Positions 37,967 through 46,337 of a stretch of 64,000 bases of DNA are shown here, in pieces (the first letter of the stretch is position 1; every line of letters starts with the position of its first letter). The translations under genes were made by a program, and so were the position numbers. This DNA comes from Lysobacter sp. MMG2. Lineage in GTDB: Bacteria > Pseudomonadota > Gammaproteobacteria > Xanthomonadales > Xanthomonadaceae. The notes beneath the pieces are model-generated. The model searched no databases and was not told the DNA's origin. It saw nothing but the letters and a program-made list of their open reading frames with translations. The DNA lies in the NCBI RefSeq assembly GCF_016735495.2, contig NZ_JAERQY020000002.1, positions 434,001 through 498,000 of the forward strand, read 5' to 3'.

Positions 37967-39406
37967 TCAGAAGGCGGCTTCGAGGTAGGCATAGATGTAG
38001 TTCGATCCGCCATCGACCGTCCCCAGCAACTGCGAACTGCCGAAGATGCCGGAGCGATGCGAAACCGCCAGCCCGAAGTACACGTCGTGCCAGCGCTTGC
38101 TGCCGAAGATGTCGCCCACGCTCACGTCGATGCTCGGTTCCAGGTAGTTGAGCAGCTTGGAGGTATTGCGTTCGCGCTCGGCCTGCGTGGTGACTTCGGT
38201 GTACGGCACGCGTTCGGCGTAGGACAGGCCGATGCCGAAGCCCAGTCGCGTGGTGACACGGTGGCTCCAGGGAAAACCGTAGTAGAAGCCCTTCATGTAC
38301 GCATCGATCTGCCAGCTGTCGGGCTGACGGCCCTTTTCGTCGTGGTGCAGAAGCCCGACGTAGCCGATCAGGTCCAGCGGCCAGCCGTTGAAGCGCGAGA
38401 CGAACGGACGGCCGACGTGGACGCCGGCGATGTCGGTGTAGTCGTCGTCGTTGAGGCTCACGCAACTGAGCGTCATGATCTTGACCAGATGGCAGCCGTC
38501 GTCGGTGTCGCGGCCATAGAACACCTTCACGTAGGTCGGTGCGGAGTCCTCGTCCCAGCGCACCTGGCCGTTGCCGAAGTCGTACGCCGCACCGGCCATG
38601 ACGCCCCATTGCAAGTCGTCGTCGACCACCGGGCTGTTGCGGATCTGCGAGGACAGCTTGGTGACATACGCGCCGCCCACCAGGCTCCAGTGGCTGAAGA
38701 TGCGGTACGAGCCGTACAGCGCGAGGGTGGCGTTCCAGCCGGCGCCTGCGTCGTAGGCGGGCCGGTCGGGGCGTGCTTCGAAATCCGCCACGCCGTAGTA
38801 GTAGTCGTTGAGATCGCCGCTGCGCCAGGACGCCAGCGCGACGGGCTGCAGCCGCCAGCGATCGCCCTGCACGGTGTAGGCGTAGCCCGCGCGTGCCTCG
38901 GTGCCGTGCGACAGGTTGGACACGTCCTGGCGCACGCTCACGTCCCACCGCGAAGCGCCGTGCTTCAGATAGAAGCGCGCGCCCAGATCCGCGCCGGTGT
39001 TGCGCACTTCCATGCCTTCCAGCGACAAGGGCGCTTCGTCTTCCGGGTAGCCTTCCAGGCGGCGCTCGACGAAGGCCTCCACGCCCATCGTGTCGTCGCG
39101 CCACACGCGCACGCCCGCCTCGTTCGCGCGCAGGAAGAAGCGCTCGCCCTCGTAGAGGTACAGCGGCATGAAGTCCTCGCGCATGCCGCCGTCGCGGTAT
39201 GGCGAGGATTCGGTGCGGAACATGAAGCCCAGGCCGGCGCTGCCGGGCTCCTCCAGCACGGTGCCGAGCATGGCGTCCTGCGCGCTTGCGTGCGGCGCGA
39301 GCATCCACAGCCCCGTCGCCAGCGAACTGGCGAGCAACTGACCGCGCCAGCGTCCGTGGCACCGTGGCGGCGCCGGGGCATGCAGGCAGGTCGCGGGCTG
39401 CGTCAC
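37967..39406 (-). CDS. MipA/OmpV-like outer-membrane protein with extra C-terminal barrel region
   Basis: 479 residues from GTG 39406, which follows GAGGA and gives a signal peptide ending near PHASAQ. Residues about 50-270 look like MipA/OmpV (GLGFMFRTESSPYRDGG, PLYLYEGERFF, NDYYYGVADFEARPDRPAYDAGAGWN, SPVVDDDLQWGV). A further 200 residues of beta-strand sequence follow (VHVGRPFVSRFNGWPLDLIGYVGLLHH, MKGFYYGFPWSHRVTTRLGFGIGLSYAERV) and end with Phe. MipA proteins are usually about 250-270 residues, so this is nearly double length. A SHRSG motif near residue 450 faintly recalls PagL-type deacylases. Confidence 0.7.
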   Translation of the reverse strand: MTQPATCLHAPAPPRCHGRWRGQLLASSLATGLWMLAPHASAQDAMLGTVLEEPGSAGLGFMFRTESSPYRDGGMREDFMPLYLYEGERFFLRANEAGVRVWRDDTMGVEAFVERRLEGYPEDEAPLSLEGMEVRNTGADLGARFYLKHGASRWDVSVRQDVSNLSHGTEARAGYAYTVQGDRWRLQPVALASWRSGDLNDYYYGVADFEARPDRPAYDAGAGWNATLALYGSYRIFSHWSLVGGAYVTKLSSQIRNSPVVDDDLQWGVMAGAAYDFGNGQVRWDEDSAPTYVKVFYGRDTDDGCHLVKIMTLSCVSLNDDDYTDIAGVHVGRPFVSRFNGWPLDLIGYVGLLHHDEKGRQPDSWQIDAYMKGFYYGFPWSHRVTTRLGFGIGLSYAERVPYTEVTTQAERERNTSKLLNYLEPSIDVSVGDIFGSKRWHDVYFGLAVSHRSGIFGSSQLLGTVDGGSNYIYAYLEAAF

Positions 39407-39673
39407 GGCATCGTCCTCGGCACGTCCCGTGTGAAAGGAAGGCGAACGCGCACGTGACGCGAGCGCATCGTCGCCCGCCCGGGATCGCCTCACGCGCGAT
39501 TGACGCGACTTTCGTTCAAGCAATGTCGCGATGTCGTGAAAACAACGTCACTGCACGGACACGCGATGTTCACCACCACTTCACCGCGGCAGGCGTAATC
39601 CACGCGCACGCTCCCGGAGTTTTCCGGACAAGTGAATGCGGCGAAGTCGACCACGCAGAGGGAGGGCTCGGAC

Positions 39674-40132
39674 ATGAATCACAAGATTGCCGGCGCGGCA
39701 GGGATCGCATTGGGTCTGGCTCTCGCGGCGGGATGCGCCACGCACACGACGCCCACCACCTTCAACCGTTCCGAAGTCGGCACCGCGCGCACCGTCCAGT
39801 GGGGCACCGTGCGCGGTTTGCGCGACGTCACCATCCAGAACGATTCGCGCGGCGTGGGCACCGCCACGGGCGCGGTATTGGGCGGCATCGCCGGCAGCAC
39901 GATCGGCGGCAGCAGCCGCGCGAACGCCGCCGGTGCGGTCGCGGGTGCGGTCGGCGGCGGCGCGGCCGGCAATGCGATGTCGCGCAGCACGCGGCCTGGC
40001 GTGGAGGTCACCGTCGAGCTGGAATCCGGTCGCACCATCTCCGTCACGCAGGATGGTTCCAGCCAGCAGTTCCGCGTCGGCGATCGCGTGCAGGTTTCGT
40101 CCGACGGCTCCACGACACGCGTGACGCGCTGA
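39674..40132 (+). CDS. Glycine-zipper lipoprotein
   Basis: 152 residues from ATG 39674. The signal ends in LALAAGC (lipobox Cys near 21). A Gly/Ala-rich double helix (TGAVLGGIAGSTIGGSS, AGAVAGAVGGGAAGNAM, about 62-100) is the glycine-zipper motif of SlyB/Rcp-like envelope proteins. A small C-terminal beta domain follows (VEVTVELESGRTISVTQDG). The protein is probably anchored in the outer membrane and may bridge or seal it under stress. Confidence 0.85.
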   Translation: MNHKIAGAAGIALGLALAAGCATHTTPTTFNRSEVGTARTVQWGTVRGLRDVTIQNDSRGVGTATGAVLGGIAGSTIGGSSRANAAGAVAGAVGGGAAGNAMSRSTRPGVEVTVELESGRTISVTQDGSSQQFRVGDRVQVSSDGSTTRVTR

Positions 40133-40219
40133 GGTAACCGTCGTGTACGGCGCGCGTGCGCGGCGCATTCGCCGTCGCATGCGCGTCGCCACTTCCACCC
40201 GTCCGAGGCAGGCGACCCC

Positions 40220-40717
40220 ATGCGCAACGCCCTCCCCATGCTGGCGCTGGCCGCGATGCTGGCCTCCTGCGCCACCGGCCCTACCCTCTCCACCGCAGAT
40301 CGCCTGGCCCTCTATCGGCAGAACGCGGGGCCGCCGACAGCGACCTTCCGCCTGGAACGCATGACCGGCGTACAGAACTGGACGCCGCTCGGCGACCAGG
40401 CGCTGGCCGTGTGGACCACCGCCAATCGCGGCGCTCTGCTGGAAATGCGCAATCGCTGCAGCGGTCTGGCGGTCGCTTCGCGCATCACCATCACCAACCG
40501 CATGGGCCTGGTCACCGCCCGCTTCGACAGCGTGGTGCCGCGCATCGCGGGCGGCTCGCCGGCGCCGGGCAGTGCGTGCCGCATCGAGACCATCCGCCCG
40601 CTGGACGCCAGCCGCCTGCGCGACGCACGACGTGAAATGCGTGAAGCCGAGTACGTCGAGCGTCCGGCGGATGCGGAAACGCCCGAATCGCCGCCGTCCG
40701 GCACGCCCACGCCGTGA
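40220..40717 (+). CDS. DUF6491 family lipoprotein (paralogue of 35354-35809)
   Basis: 165 residues; lipoprotein signal MRNALPMLALAAMLASC. It shares with the protein at 35354-35809 the order LALYRQNAGPPTATF, NWTPLGDQALAVWTTANRGALLEMRNRCSGL and an ARFDSVVP strand, with a conserved mid-protein Cys and a second Cys (GSACRIETI). The tail is Pro/Glu-rich and disordered. It lies 87 bp after the glycine-zipper gene. Function unknown. Confidence 0.78.
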   Translation: MRNALPMLALAAMLASCATGPTLSTADRLALYRQNAGPPTATFRLERMTGVQNWTPLGDQALAVWTTANRGALLEMRNRCSGLAVASRITITNRMGLVTARFDSVVPRIAGGSPAPGSACRIETIRPLDASRLRDARREMREAEYVERPADAETPESPPSGTPTP

Positions 40718-40759
40718 CGCATCGCGACTTCCCGGATCGGGCGCGCATGACTCGCGCGC

Positions 40760-42490
40760 TCAGCCGCCGCCTTCGTCGATGTCGGCGGCAAGGCTTGCCG
40801 CACGCTGCGCGTCCAGTTCGTGCTGCAGACGCTCGATGCCCTGCGGCGACCATCCCTCCACGCCAGTGACCTGCCGCCACGCGGCGACGTAATGCGACGG
40901 CGCGAAGACGTGTCCGAAGCCCATCGGCGCATCGTTGGCGAGGATCATGTCCAGCGCCAGCTGCATCATCGACACCAGCGGGTACCAGCGCATCTGCGGC
41001 GCGACGTCCGGACCGCGCGGAACTTTCATCCAGGCCGGCGGGCGGAAGGCGTCTCGGTAGTCGAAGAAGGTCACCGCATCGCTGGCGTATTGCAGATAGA
41101 CCACGCGCATCACGCCCCATGGGGTGTCGGCGGGCACGGGCGTGCCGTTCTGATTCATGAAACGCACGAAGGATCCGTCGCGGAATTGCGGCAACCATGC
41201 GGGCGTTCCGGCATTGCGAGCGCGCGTGAGCCCGCGCCAGGTGCGCGCGGCGAACGGTGGCCCGCTCCACAACGCACCGTTCGGCGGATCGCCGAGGACG
41301 TCGAACAGTTCCACGGAACGCTCGGAGTTCAACGCGCCCAGACTCAGGCCATGCAGGTATAGACGCGGGCGGCGATCCTTCGGCAGCGTGCGCCAGTAGC
41401 CGTACACGGACTGGAACAGCGCCTGCGAAGTCTCTTCGCCGTACTCGGGTTCGATCAACAACGACAGCGGGCTGGAGAGATACGAGTACTGCATCGCCAC
41501 GCTGGCGATGTCGCCGCGGTAGAGGTACTCGATCGATTCGATGGCCGCCGGATCGACCCATCCGGTGCCGGTGGGCGTGATGATGATCAGCGCCGCGCGA
41601 TCGAAACCGCCCACGCGCCTGAGCTCATCCAGCGCCAGACGCGCGCGCGCCTGCGCCGAATCCGCGGACGGCAGCCCGGCGTACACACGCAACGGCATCT
41701 GCGCGGGCCCGCCCGCGAGCGCTTCGATGCGGGCGGCGCTGGGCGTCGTCGAGACGAACTGGCGGCCGGCGCGCCCCAGCGCATCCCAGGCGATCAGCGA
41801 GGCGTCGCTGCCGGTGCGGTTGGGTTCCGCAGGCGGCGCGACATCGGGCGGGATGAGCGCATCGGCCTGGCGGAACGAGGAGTCGATCAGGTGCATCGCG
41901 ATGCGCAGCACGACGCTGTTGCTCAGCGTGATCACCACCACCACCACGCCGAGCACGCCCAGCAGGCTGGCCACACGAGGCGGCAGCACCTTCGACAGCA
42001 GATCGGAAAAACGACTCGCGGACGTGCGCAGCAGGCGCGCGACGGTGAGCACGATCGCGAACAGGCCCAGGGCGATCGCGCCGATGCTCAGTGAGTCGAT
42101 GTTCTCTGCCGGCGGCATGTGGAATACGGCGCGCACGATGTTCTGCCAGTGCGGCGCGCGCCACAGCGCCCAGATGATCAGCAGCAGGCACAGCGCGTAC
42201 AGCACCTTCTTCGTCCGCAGCGGCGTACGGCCACGCGACGGTGGCAACTCCAGGTACGCCCACAGCCAGCGCACGAACACGCCCAGGCCGTAGCCGGCCG
42301 ACAGGCTCACGCCCGCCAGCAATCCCTGTGTCACCGTGGTGCGCGGAATCAGACTGGGCGTGAGCGAGGCCACCAGCAACAACGCGCCCAGCAACAATCC
42401 GGCGGGCGACAGCGGACGCAGCAGGCGCGCGACGGCGTCGGCGGCGGCGCGCGTCCAGTGGCCGATCCGGCGGCGATCAGGCGTTGCCAT
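40760..42490 (-). CDS. Membrane-anchored alpha/beta hydrolase (Abhydrolase_9 type)
   Basis: 576 residues from ATG 42490. Four or five N-terminal helices (about 28-200: GLLLGALLLVASLTPSLIP, VLYALCLLLIIWALW, GVLGVVVVVITLSNSVVL) precede an exposed hydrolase domain with nucleophile Ser383 in HGLSLGALNSERS. Sequence such as LRVYAGLPSADSAQARARLALDELRRVGGFDRA matches the bacterial family of PF10081 with its membrane N-terminus (PF15420). The substrate is unknown; the layout suggests lipid or envelope ester turnover. Confidence 0.82.
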   Translation of the reverse strand: MATPDRRRIGHWTRAAADAVARLLRPLSPAGLLLGALLLVASLTPSLIPRTTVTQGLLAGVSLSAGYGLGVFVRWLWAYLELPPSRGRTPLRTKKVLYALCLLLIIWALWRAPHWQNIVRAVFHMPPAENIDSLSIGAIALGLFAIVLTVARLLRTSASRFSDLLSKVLPPRVASLLGVLGVVVVVITLSNSVVLRIAMHLIDSSFRQADALIPPDVAPPAEPNRTGSDASLIAWDALGRAGRQFVSTTPSAARIEALAGGPAQMPLRVYAGLPSADSAQARARLALDELRRVGGFDRAALIIITPTGTGWVDPAAIESIEYLYRGDIASVAMQYSYLSSPLSLLIEPEYGEETSQALFQSVYGYWRTLPKDRRPRLYLHGLSLGALNSERSVELFDVLGDPPNGALWSGPPFAARTWRGLTRARNAGTPAWLPQFRDGSFVRFMNQNGTPVPADTPWGVMRVVYLQYASDAVTFFDYRDAFRPPAWMKVPRGPDVAPQMRWYPLVSMMQLALDMILANDAPMGFGHVFAPSHYVAAWRQVTGVEGWSPQGIERLQHELDAQRAASLAADIDEGGG

Positions 42491-42676
42491 TGGCTTTGCA
42501 TTCGCCCGAAGCGTGCCGGAGCAGGACGCGTTCGCGCGCGTCGCGCCGCGCCCGGGCTTCGCGATCGATCCACATGACGTTGCGCTCCCCTGCTGGAACG
42601 TTCGTGCATCCAACAAGAGGCATCGTGACGGAGCCGTGAGGCGTCGGCGTCGAAGGACGCCGCGCCATCGCGCGCA

Positions 42677-43435
42677 TCAGGGCGGTGTGGCGCCCGTGCC
42701 GGCGGCCAGCCAGCCGCGTTCGCGGTAGATGTCGATGATGGCCTTGGCGATGGCGTCGGCGGTGCGTCGACCGGCCGCACGCAGCGACTCCGGTCCGCGT
42801 TCCTGCATGACATTGGAGGCACTGGAAACCGCCACGCCCGCCGAAGCCACCGTGCCGGCCACGCCGAGCGGCAACAGGATGCCCGGCATGCGGCCGCCCG
42901 CCGTCTCGGTCTGCGCCGCGGCAAGCGAGCGCGGCCCGGTGGCGGTGACCTGGAACGCCTCCACCATCGTGCTCATTTCACCGCGCCCGGCACCGAAGCC
43001 CACCAGCATGCGCATCGTGCGGCTGCCCGGACGCACGTGCACGAATTCACCGCGCAGGATCACATCGCCGATCTTCGGCACCGGCCCGGCGCCCACGGAG
43101 TACGCGTCGATGCCCGCCTCGCAAAGTCGCGTGACCACCTGCTGCGCAACCTGCCGCCCCAGCCACCGGCCCTGGTCTACATCCTGCGCTGTCTGCGGCG
43201 CTTCGTTCTGCTCGAAGTAGCCGGTGACGGCCGAATCCGGCGGCAGGTCGCCGCGGGTTCCCGCGAAGTCGTAGACGAGGATGCGTTCGGGACGCTCCAC
43301 CGCGTGTGAGGAGGATTGTTCGAACGGTTGAGTCGTGGTGGTGGCGCAGCCGGCCAGCGCGAGGAGAACCACGCACAGCAGCGCACTGCCCGAACGCCGC
43401 GCGGCTTCCTGCACTGTGCGATCACGGGAGGCCAT
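42677..43435 (-). CDS. DUF4410 domain lipoprotein
   Basis: 252 residues. The lipoprotein signal ends in LLALAGC. The mature domain carries RILVYDFAGTRGDLPPD, GRQVAQQVVTRLCEAGIDAYSV and the strand pair DVILRGEFVHVRPGSRTMRMLVGFGAGRGEM, the classic DUF4410 pattern (GsxG near a GFGAG motif). The C-terminus is helical (TADAIAKAIIDIYRERGWL). Function unknown; the family is found in periplasmic or outer-membrane settings. Confidence 0.8.
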   Translation of the reverse strand: MASRDRTVQEAARRSGSALLCVVLLALAGCATTTTQPFEQSSSHAVERPERILVYDFAGTRGDLPPDSAVTGYFEQNEAPQTAQDVDQGRWLGRQVAQQVVTRLCEAGIDAYSVGAGPVPKIGDVILRGEFVHVRPGSRTMRMLVGFGAGRGEMSTMVEAFQVTATGPRSLAAAQTETAGGRMPGILLPLGVAGTVASAGVAVSSASNVMQERGPESLRAAGRRTADAIAKAIIDIYRERGWLAAGTGATPP

Positions 43436-43649
43436 GGAGGGGCGCCCACCTTGAAGTGGCGCTCAATAGACGCCCGCGCGCGTCATGCCGGGGTGAAGGT
43501 CGGGGGCCTTGCAACGCCTGCGCGCGGGATGTGTGAGGGGGCGGATGGCGCGAGGCATGCGGCGTGCTCGGCGACGGCTGCGAGACCTATGCGTCATCAC
43601 GTGCACCGTCGACAGAGCGGCACCATCCCACGCGCGTGACGCAGAAACA

Positions 43650-43678
43650 AAGAAGCCCGCTCGGAGAGCGGGCTTCTT
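43650..43678 (-). terminator. Terminator after ssb
   Basis: A 13-bp stem (AAGAAGCCCGCTC / GAGCGGGCTTCTT) with a 3-nt loop. On the minus strand it is followed by TGTTTCTG. It lies 34 bp past the ssb stop. Confidence 0.88.
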
Positions 43679-43712
43679 GCCGGACGCGTCGGCCATCTTG
43701 CGATGGCGTCGA

Positions 43713-44219
43713 TCAGAACGGGATGTCGTCGTCCGCGAAGTCGTCGGCGAAACTGCTCGACTTGGCCGGCGGTGCCTCGCGGCGCGGCGCGGCTTCCTGG
43801 CGTGCCGGCGCGCGCGCAGGACGCTCGCTGCGATCGCCACCGCCGCGGAACTCGCCACGGCTGCCACCGCCGCCGCCCTCGCCCGGACGTCCGCCGAGCA
43901 TCTGCATCTCGTCGGCGATGATGTCGGTGGAGTAGCGCTCCACGCCGTCCTGGCCGGTGTACTTGTCGTAGCGGATCGAGCCTTCGACGTACACCTGGCT
44001 GCCCTTGCGCAGGTACTCGCCGGCGATCTCGCCGAGCTTGCCGAAGAAGGTCACCCGGTGCCACTCGGTGCGCTCCTGGGTGTTGCCGTCGCGATCCTTG
44101 CGCACGCTGGTCGTCGCCAGGCGGGCCTTGGTCACGGCCATGCCGCCCTGGGTGTACTTGGTTTCAGGATCGTCGCCAAGATTGCCGACCAGGATCACCT
44201 TGTTGATGCCGCGTGCCAT
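43713..44219 (-). CDS. ssb: Single-stranded DNA-binding protein
   Basis: 168 residues from ATG 44219 ([19 protein letters not shown]). It has the OB fold (about 1-110), a Gly/Arg/Pro-rich disordered linker, and the acidic tip FADDDIPF that recruits replication and repair partners. The extra 11 in-frame codons upstream are unlikely to be used. Confidence 0.97.
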   Translation of the reverse strand: MARGINKVILVGNLGDDPETKYTQGGMAVTKARLATTSVRKDRDGNTQERTEWHRVTFFGKLGEIAGEYLRKGSQVYVEGSIRYDKYTGQDGVERYSTDIIADEMQMLGGRPGEGGGGGSRGEFRGGGDRSERPARAPARQEAAPRREAPPAKSSSFADDFADDDIPF

Positions 44220-44356
44220 GGGATGTGCCTGCCCCTTTCGTCTGTCTGTCATGGGCCGGCAGTGGCGCTTGAAGCGGCCGTGCCGGCGGAAACGGCATCA
44301 TAACAGCCGTCCGCCGTTCGCCACGGCTCCATCGCCGGCCGCCGTGCTGTCGGGCA

Positions 44357-44671
44357 TTACCTGCGCGATAGCTCGCCAAGTCGGCAGGCGAAGGCCAGGA
44401 ACATGCTGGCGCGGACGTCGGATTCCGCCCGTGCGTGTTGTCGGGCATGGCCCTCGCAGGCATGGCTGAACAGGTCGGCCAGCAGCACACCGAAATCGGC
44501 GGGCTCCCCCTCCAGGCGCGGGCAGACGGACATGGCCAGTCGCCGGTCCACCGCCCACAGGCGCAGGAGTTCGAATGCCGCCGGGTCCTCCCGCGCGCCC
44601 GCGGGCACGGCGAGCGCCTCCGGGCCGAGCGCCCTGGCCGCTGGGACCCGCGTGGCGGCGCGGCTTGCCAT
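44357..44671 (-). CDS. DUF5076-like small protein
   Basis: 104 residues. The core FELLRLWAVDRRLAMSVCPRLEGEPADFGVLLADLFSHACEGHA fits DUF5076 (vLRvWa...W..dPa.wG.lLaDi..H...A). Its ATG shares one base with the stop of the upstream gene (TGATG), so it is translationally coupled to it. Function unknown. Confidence 0.6.
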   Translation of the reverse strand: MASRAATRVPAARALGPEALAVPAGAREDPAAFELLRLWAVDRRLAMSVCPRLEGEPADFGVLLADLFSHACEGHARQHARAESDVRASMFLAFACRLGELSRR

Positions 44672-44967
44672 CAGGCGGCAGTTCCCGCGTCGCCGACCGC
44701 GCGCAGCGACAGCGGACCGAGGCAGCGCAGGACCTCATCCAGCTCCGCGTCGAGTCCGGCGCCACGGCCGCCGATTCGCGGCGCGCCGGTCGCGATGAGG
44801 TGCCGGTCCAGGGCATGGGCCAGCGCATCGAGCACGCCGTCCCGTCGGGCGGGACCGAGCTGGCGCAGGCTGCGCTCGATCACGTCGACGTGGCGCTGAC
44901 CCGGCCAGTGCGGCACGGCGACCGGAGACGCGGGGACGGGGTTGGCGTCGTCTTGAAGTGAGGTCAT
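44671..44967 (-). CDS. Hypothetical small helical protein
   Basis: 98 residues from ATG 44967. After a Pro-rich start it is mostly helical and Arg/Leu/Ala-rich (RHVDVIERSLRQLGPARRDGVLDALAHALDRHLI, LDAELDEVLRCLGPLSLRAV). It is divergent from ispB and coupled to the DUF5076-like gene by TGATG. No family recognised; the tight coupling argues that both are real. Confidence 0.55.
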   Translation of the reverse strand: MTSLQDDANPVPASPVAVPHWPGQRHVDVIERSLRQLGPARRDGVLDALAHALDRHLIATGAPRIGGRGAGLDAELDEVLRCLGPLSLRAVGDAGTAA

Positions 44968-45087
44968 GAGAGGGCGAGTTCCGGAAGCGGGATGGAGCGA
45001 TGCGGGCATCGAAACCACAGGTTGGTGCGAGCCGCGGGAGGCGTATATCGGAACTCTCCGAAAAATCCCTGCGATGGAACCGCCCCG

Positions 45088-45093
45088 TATAAT
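45088..45093 (+). promoter_or_regulatory. Perfect TATAAT -10 element upstream of ispB
   Basis: TATAAT 28 bp upstream of the ispB ATG, in GC-rich surroundings, would give a 5' leader of about 20 nt. There is no good -35 match at 16-18 bp. A second weaker pair, TTGGTG (45022) and TATATC (45044), lies upstream. Confidence 0.45.
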
Positions 45094-45120
45094 CCGAAAC
45101 TCCTTACACGCGACGTGCCC

Positions 45121-46137
45121 ATGCTTCCCAGCCCGACGACCCTGACCATCCCCGACCTGGCCACCATCCAGGCCCTGGCACGTCAGGACATGGCTGCGGT
45201 GGATGCCCTGATCCGGCGCCGGCTCGCTTCGGACGTGGTGCTGATCAACCAGGTCGCCGAGTACATCGTCGGCGCGGGCGGCAAGCGGCTGCGTCCGATG
45301 CTCCTGCTGCTCGCCAACGGCGCGCTCGGCGGACGCGGCGGACGGCACGGCATCGGCGAGGACGCGCACCAGCTCGCGGCGGTGGTGGAGTTCATCCACA
45401 CGGCCACGCTGCTGCACGACGACGTGGTCGACGAGTCCGACCTGCGCCGCGGCCGCAAGACCGCCAATGCGGTCTGGGGCAATGCGGCCAGCGTGCTGGT
45501 CGGTGATTTCCTGTACTCGCGCAGCTTCCAGCTGATGGTCGAGCTGGAGCGCATGGCGGTGATGCAGATCCTCGCCGACACCACCAACCGCATCGCCGAA
45601 GGCGAAGTGCTGCAGCTGCTGCACGTGCGCAATCCGGACACCGACGAAGCCGCGTACCTGCGCGTGATCGAGCGCAAGACCGCCGTGCTGTTCGCCGCCG
45701 CCACGCGCCTGGGCGCGCTGCTGGCCGATGCGGACGAGGCCACCTGCGATGCGCTGCACGACTACGGCATGAATCTGGGCTATGCCTTCCAGATCGCCGA
45801 CGACGTGCTCGACTACGCCTCCGATGCCGCCACGCTGGGCAAGAACCTCGGCGACGACCTGGCCGAAGGCAAGGCCACGCTGCCGCTGATCCACGCCATC
45901 GTGCACAGCGACGACGCCACGCGCGCGCGCCTGCGCAGCGCGGTCGAACACGGCGACACCGGCGCGATGCCCGACGTGCTCGCCGCGATCCATGCCACCG
46001 GCGGTCTCGATTACAGCCGCCGCCGCGCGCAGGAATATGCACACGCTGCCGAGCGCGCGCTTGATGGACTCGACGAGAACGACTACACGCTCGCGCTGCG
46101 CGGGCTGGCGCGTTACGCGGTCAGTCGCGATCACTGA
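45121..46137 (+). CDS. ispB: Octaprenyl diphosphate synthase
   Basis: A 338-residue trans-prenyltransferase from ATG 45121 (MLPSPTTLTIPDL). It has GAGGKRLRPMLLLLA, the first aspartate-rich motif LLHDDVVDESDLRRG and the second FQIADDVLDY; small residues sit before the first motif, allowing a long chain. It makes the C40 side chain of ubiquinone from IPP and FPP. The upstream frame to 44992 covers the promoter and is not coding. Confidence 0.94.
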   Translation: MLPSPTTLTIPDLATIQALARQDMAAVDALIRRRLASDVVLINQVAEYIVGAGGKRLRPMLLLLANGALGGRGGRHGIGEDAHQLAAVVEFIHTATLLHDDVVDESDLRRGRKTANAVWGNAASVLVGDFLYSRSFQLMVELERMAVMQILADTTNRIAEGEVLQLLHVRNPDTDEAAYLRVIERKTAVLFAAATRLGALLADADEATCDALHDYGMNLGYAFQIADDVLDYASDAATLGKNLGDDLAEGKATLPLIHAIVHSDDATRARLRSAVEHGDTGAMPDVLAAIHATGGLDYSRRRAQEYAHAAERALDGLDENDYTLALRGLARYAVSRDH

Positions 46138-46283
46138 CGGCGCGCGCGCCGGCGGCGGTACGCGCTGTACGACCAATTCGACGAAGACGGTCTGCCGGTA
46201 ATGTCGGCGGATACGGCAGGACCCGCACGCTCGTCGCGTGACCCGGCGAACTGCTTTCGAGTACACCTTTCTCGAACGACAAA

Positions 46284-46304
46284 CGGCAGGGATAGTCCCT
46301 GCCG
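46284..46304 (-). terminator. Terminator hairpin after fimbrial operon
   Basis: CGGCAGGGA, loop of 3 nt, TCCCTGCCG: a 9-bp perfect stem about 33 bp past the adhesin stop. On the minus strand it is followed by TTTGTCG. It lies between the convergent ispB and fimbrial genes. Confidence 0.75.
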
Positions 46305-46337
46305 TCCGATGCTGCCGATGCGTGCGCGTACGTCCGG

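Noticed and set aside
38500-39300. Possible lipid A deacylase LpxR assignment for the 479-residue outer-membrane protein
   Set aside because: LpxR motifs are not visible and the MipA-like motifs are clearer; kept only as a weak PagL-like remark.
46138-46337. tRNA or small RNA between ispB and the fimbrial operon
   Set aside because: No cloverleaf or CCA end can be folded; only the terminator hairpin at 46284-46304 is supported.
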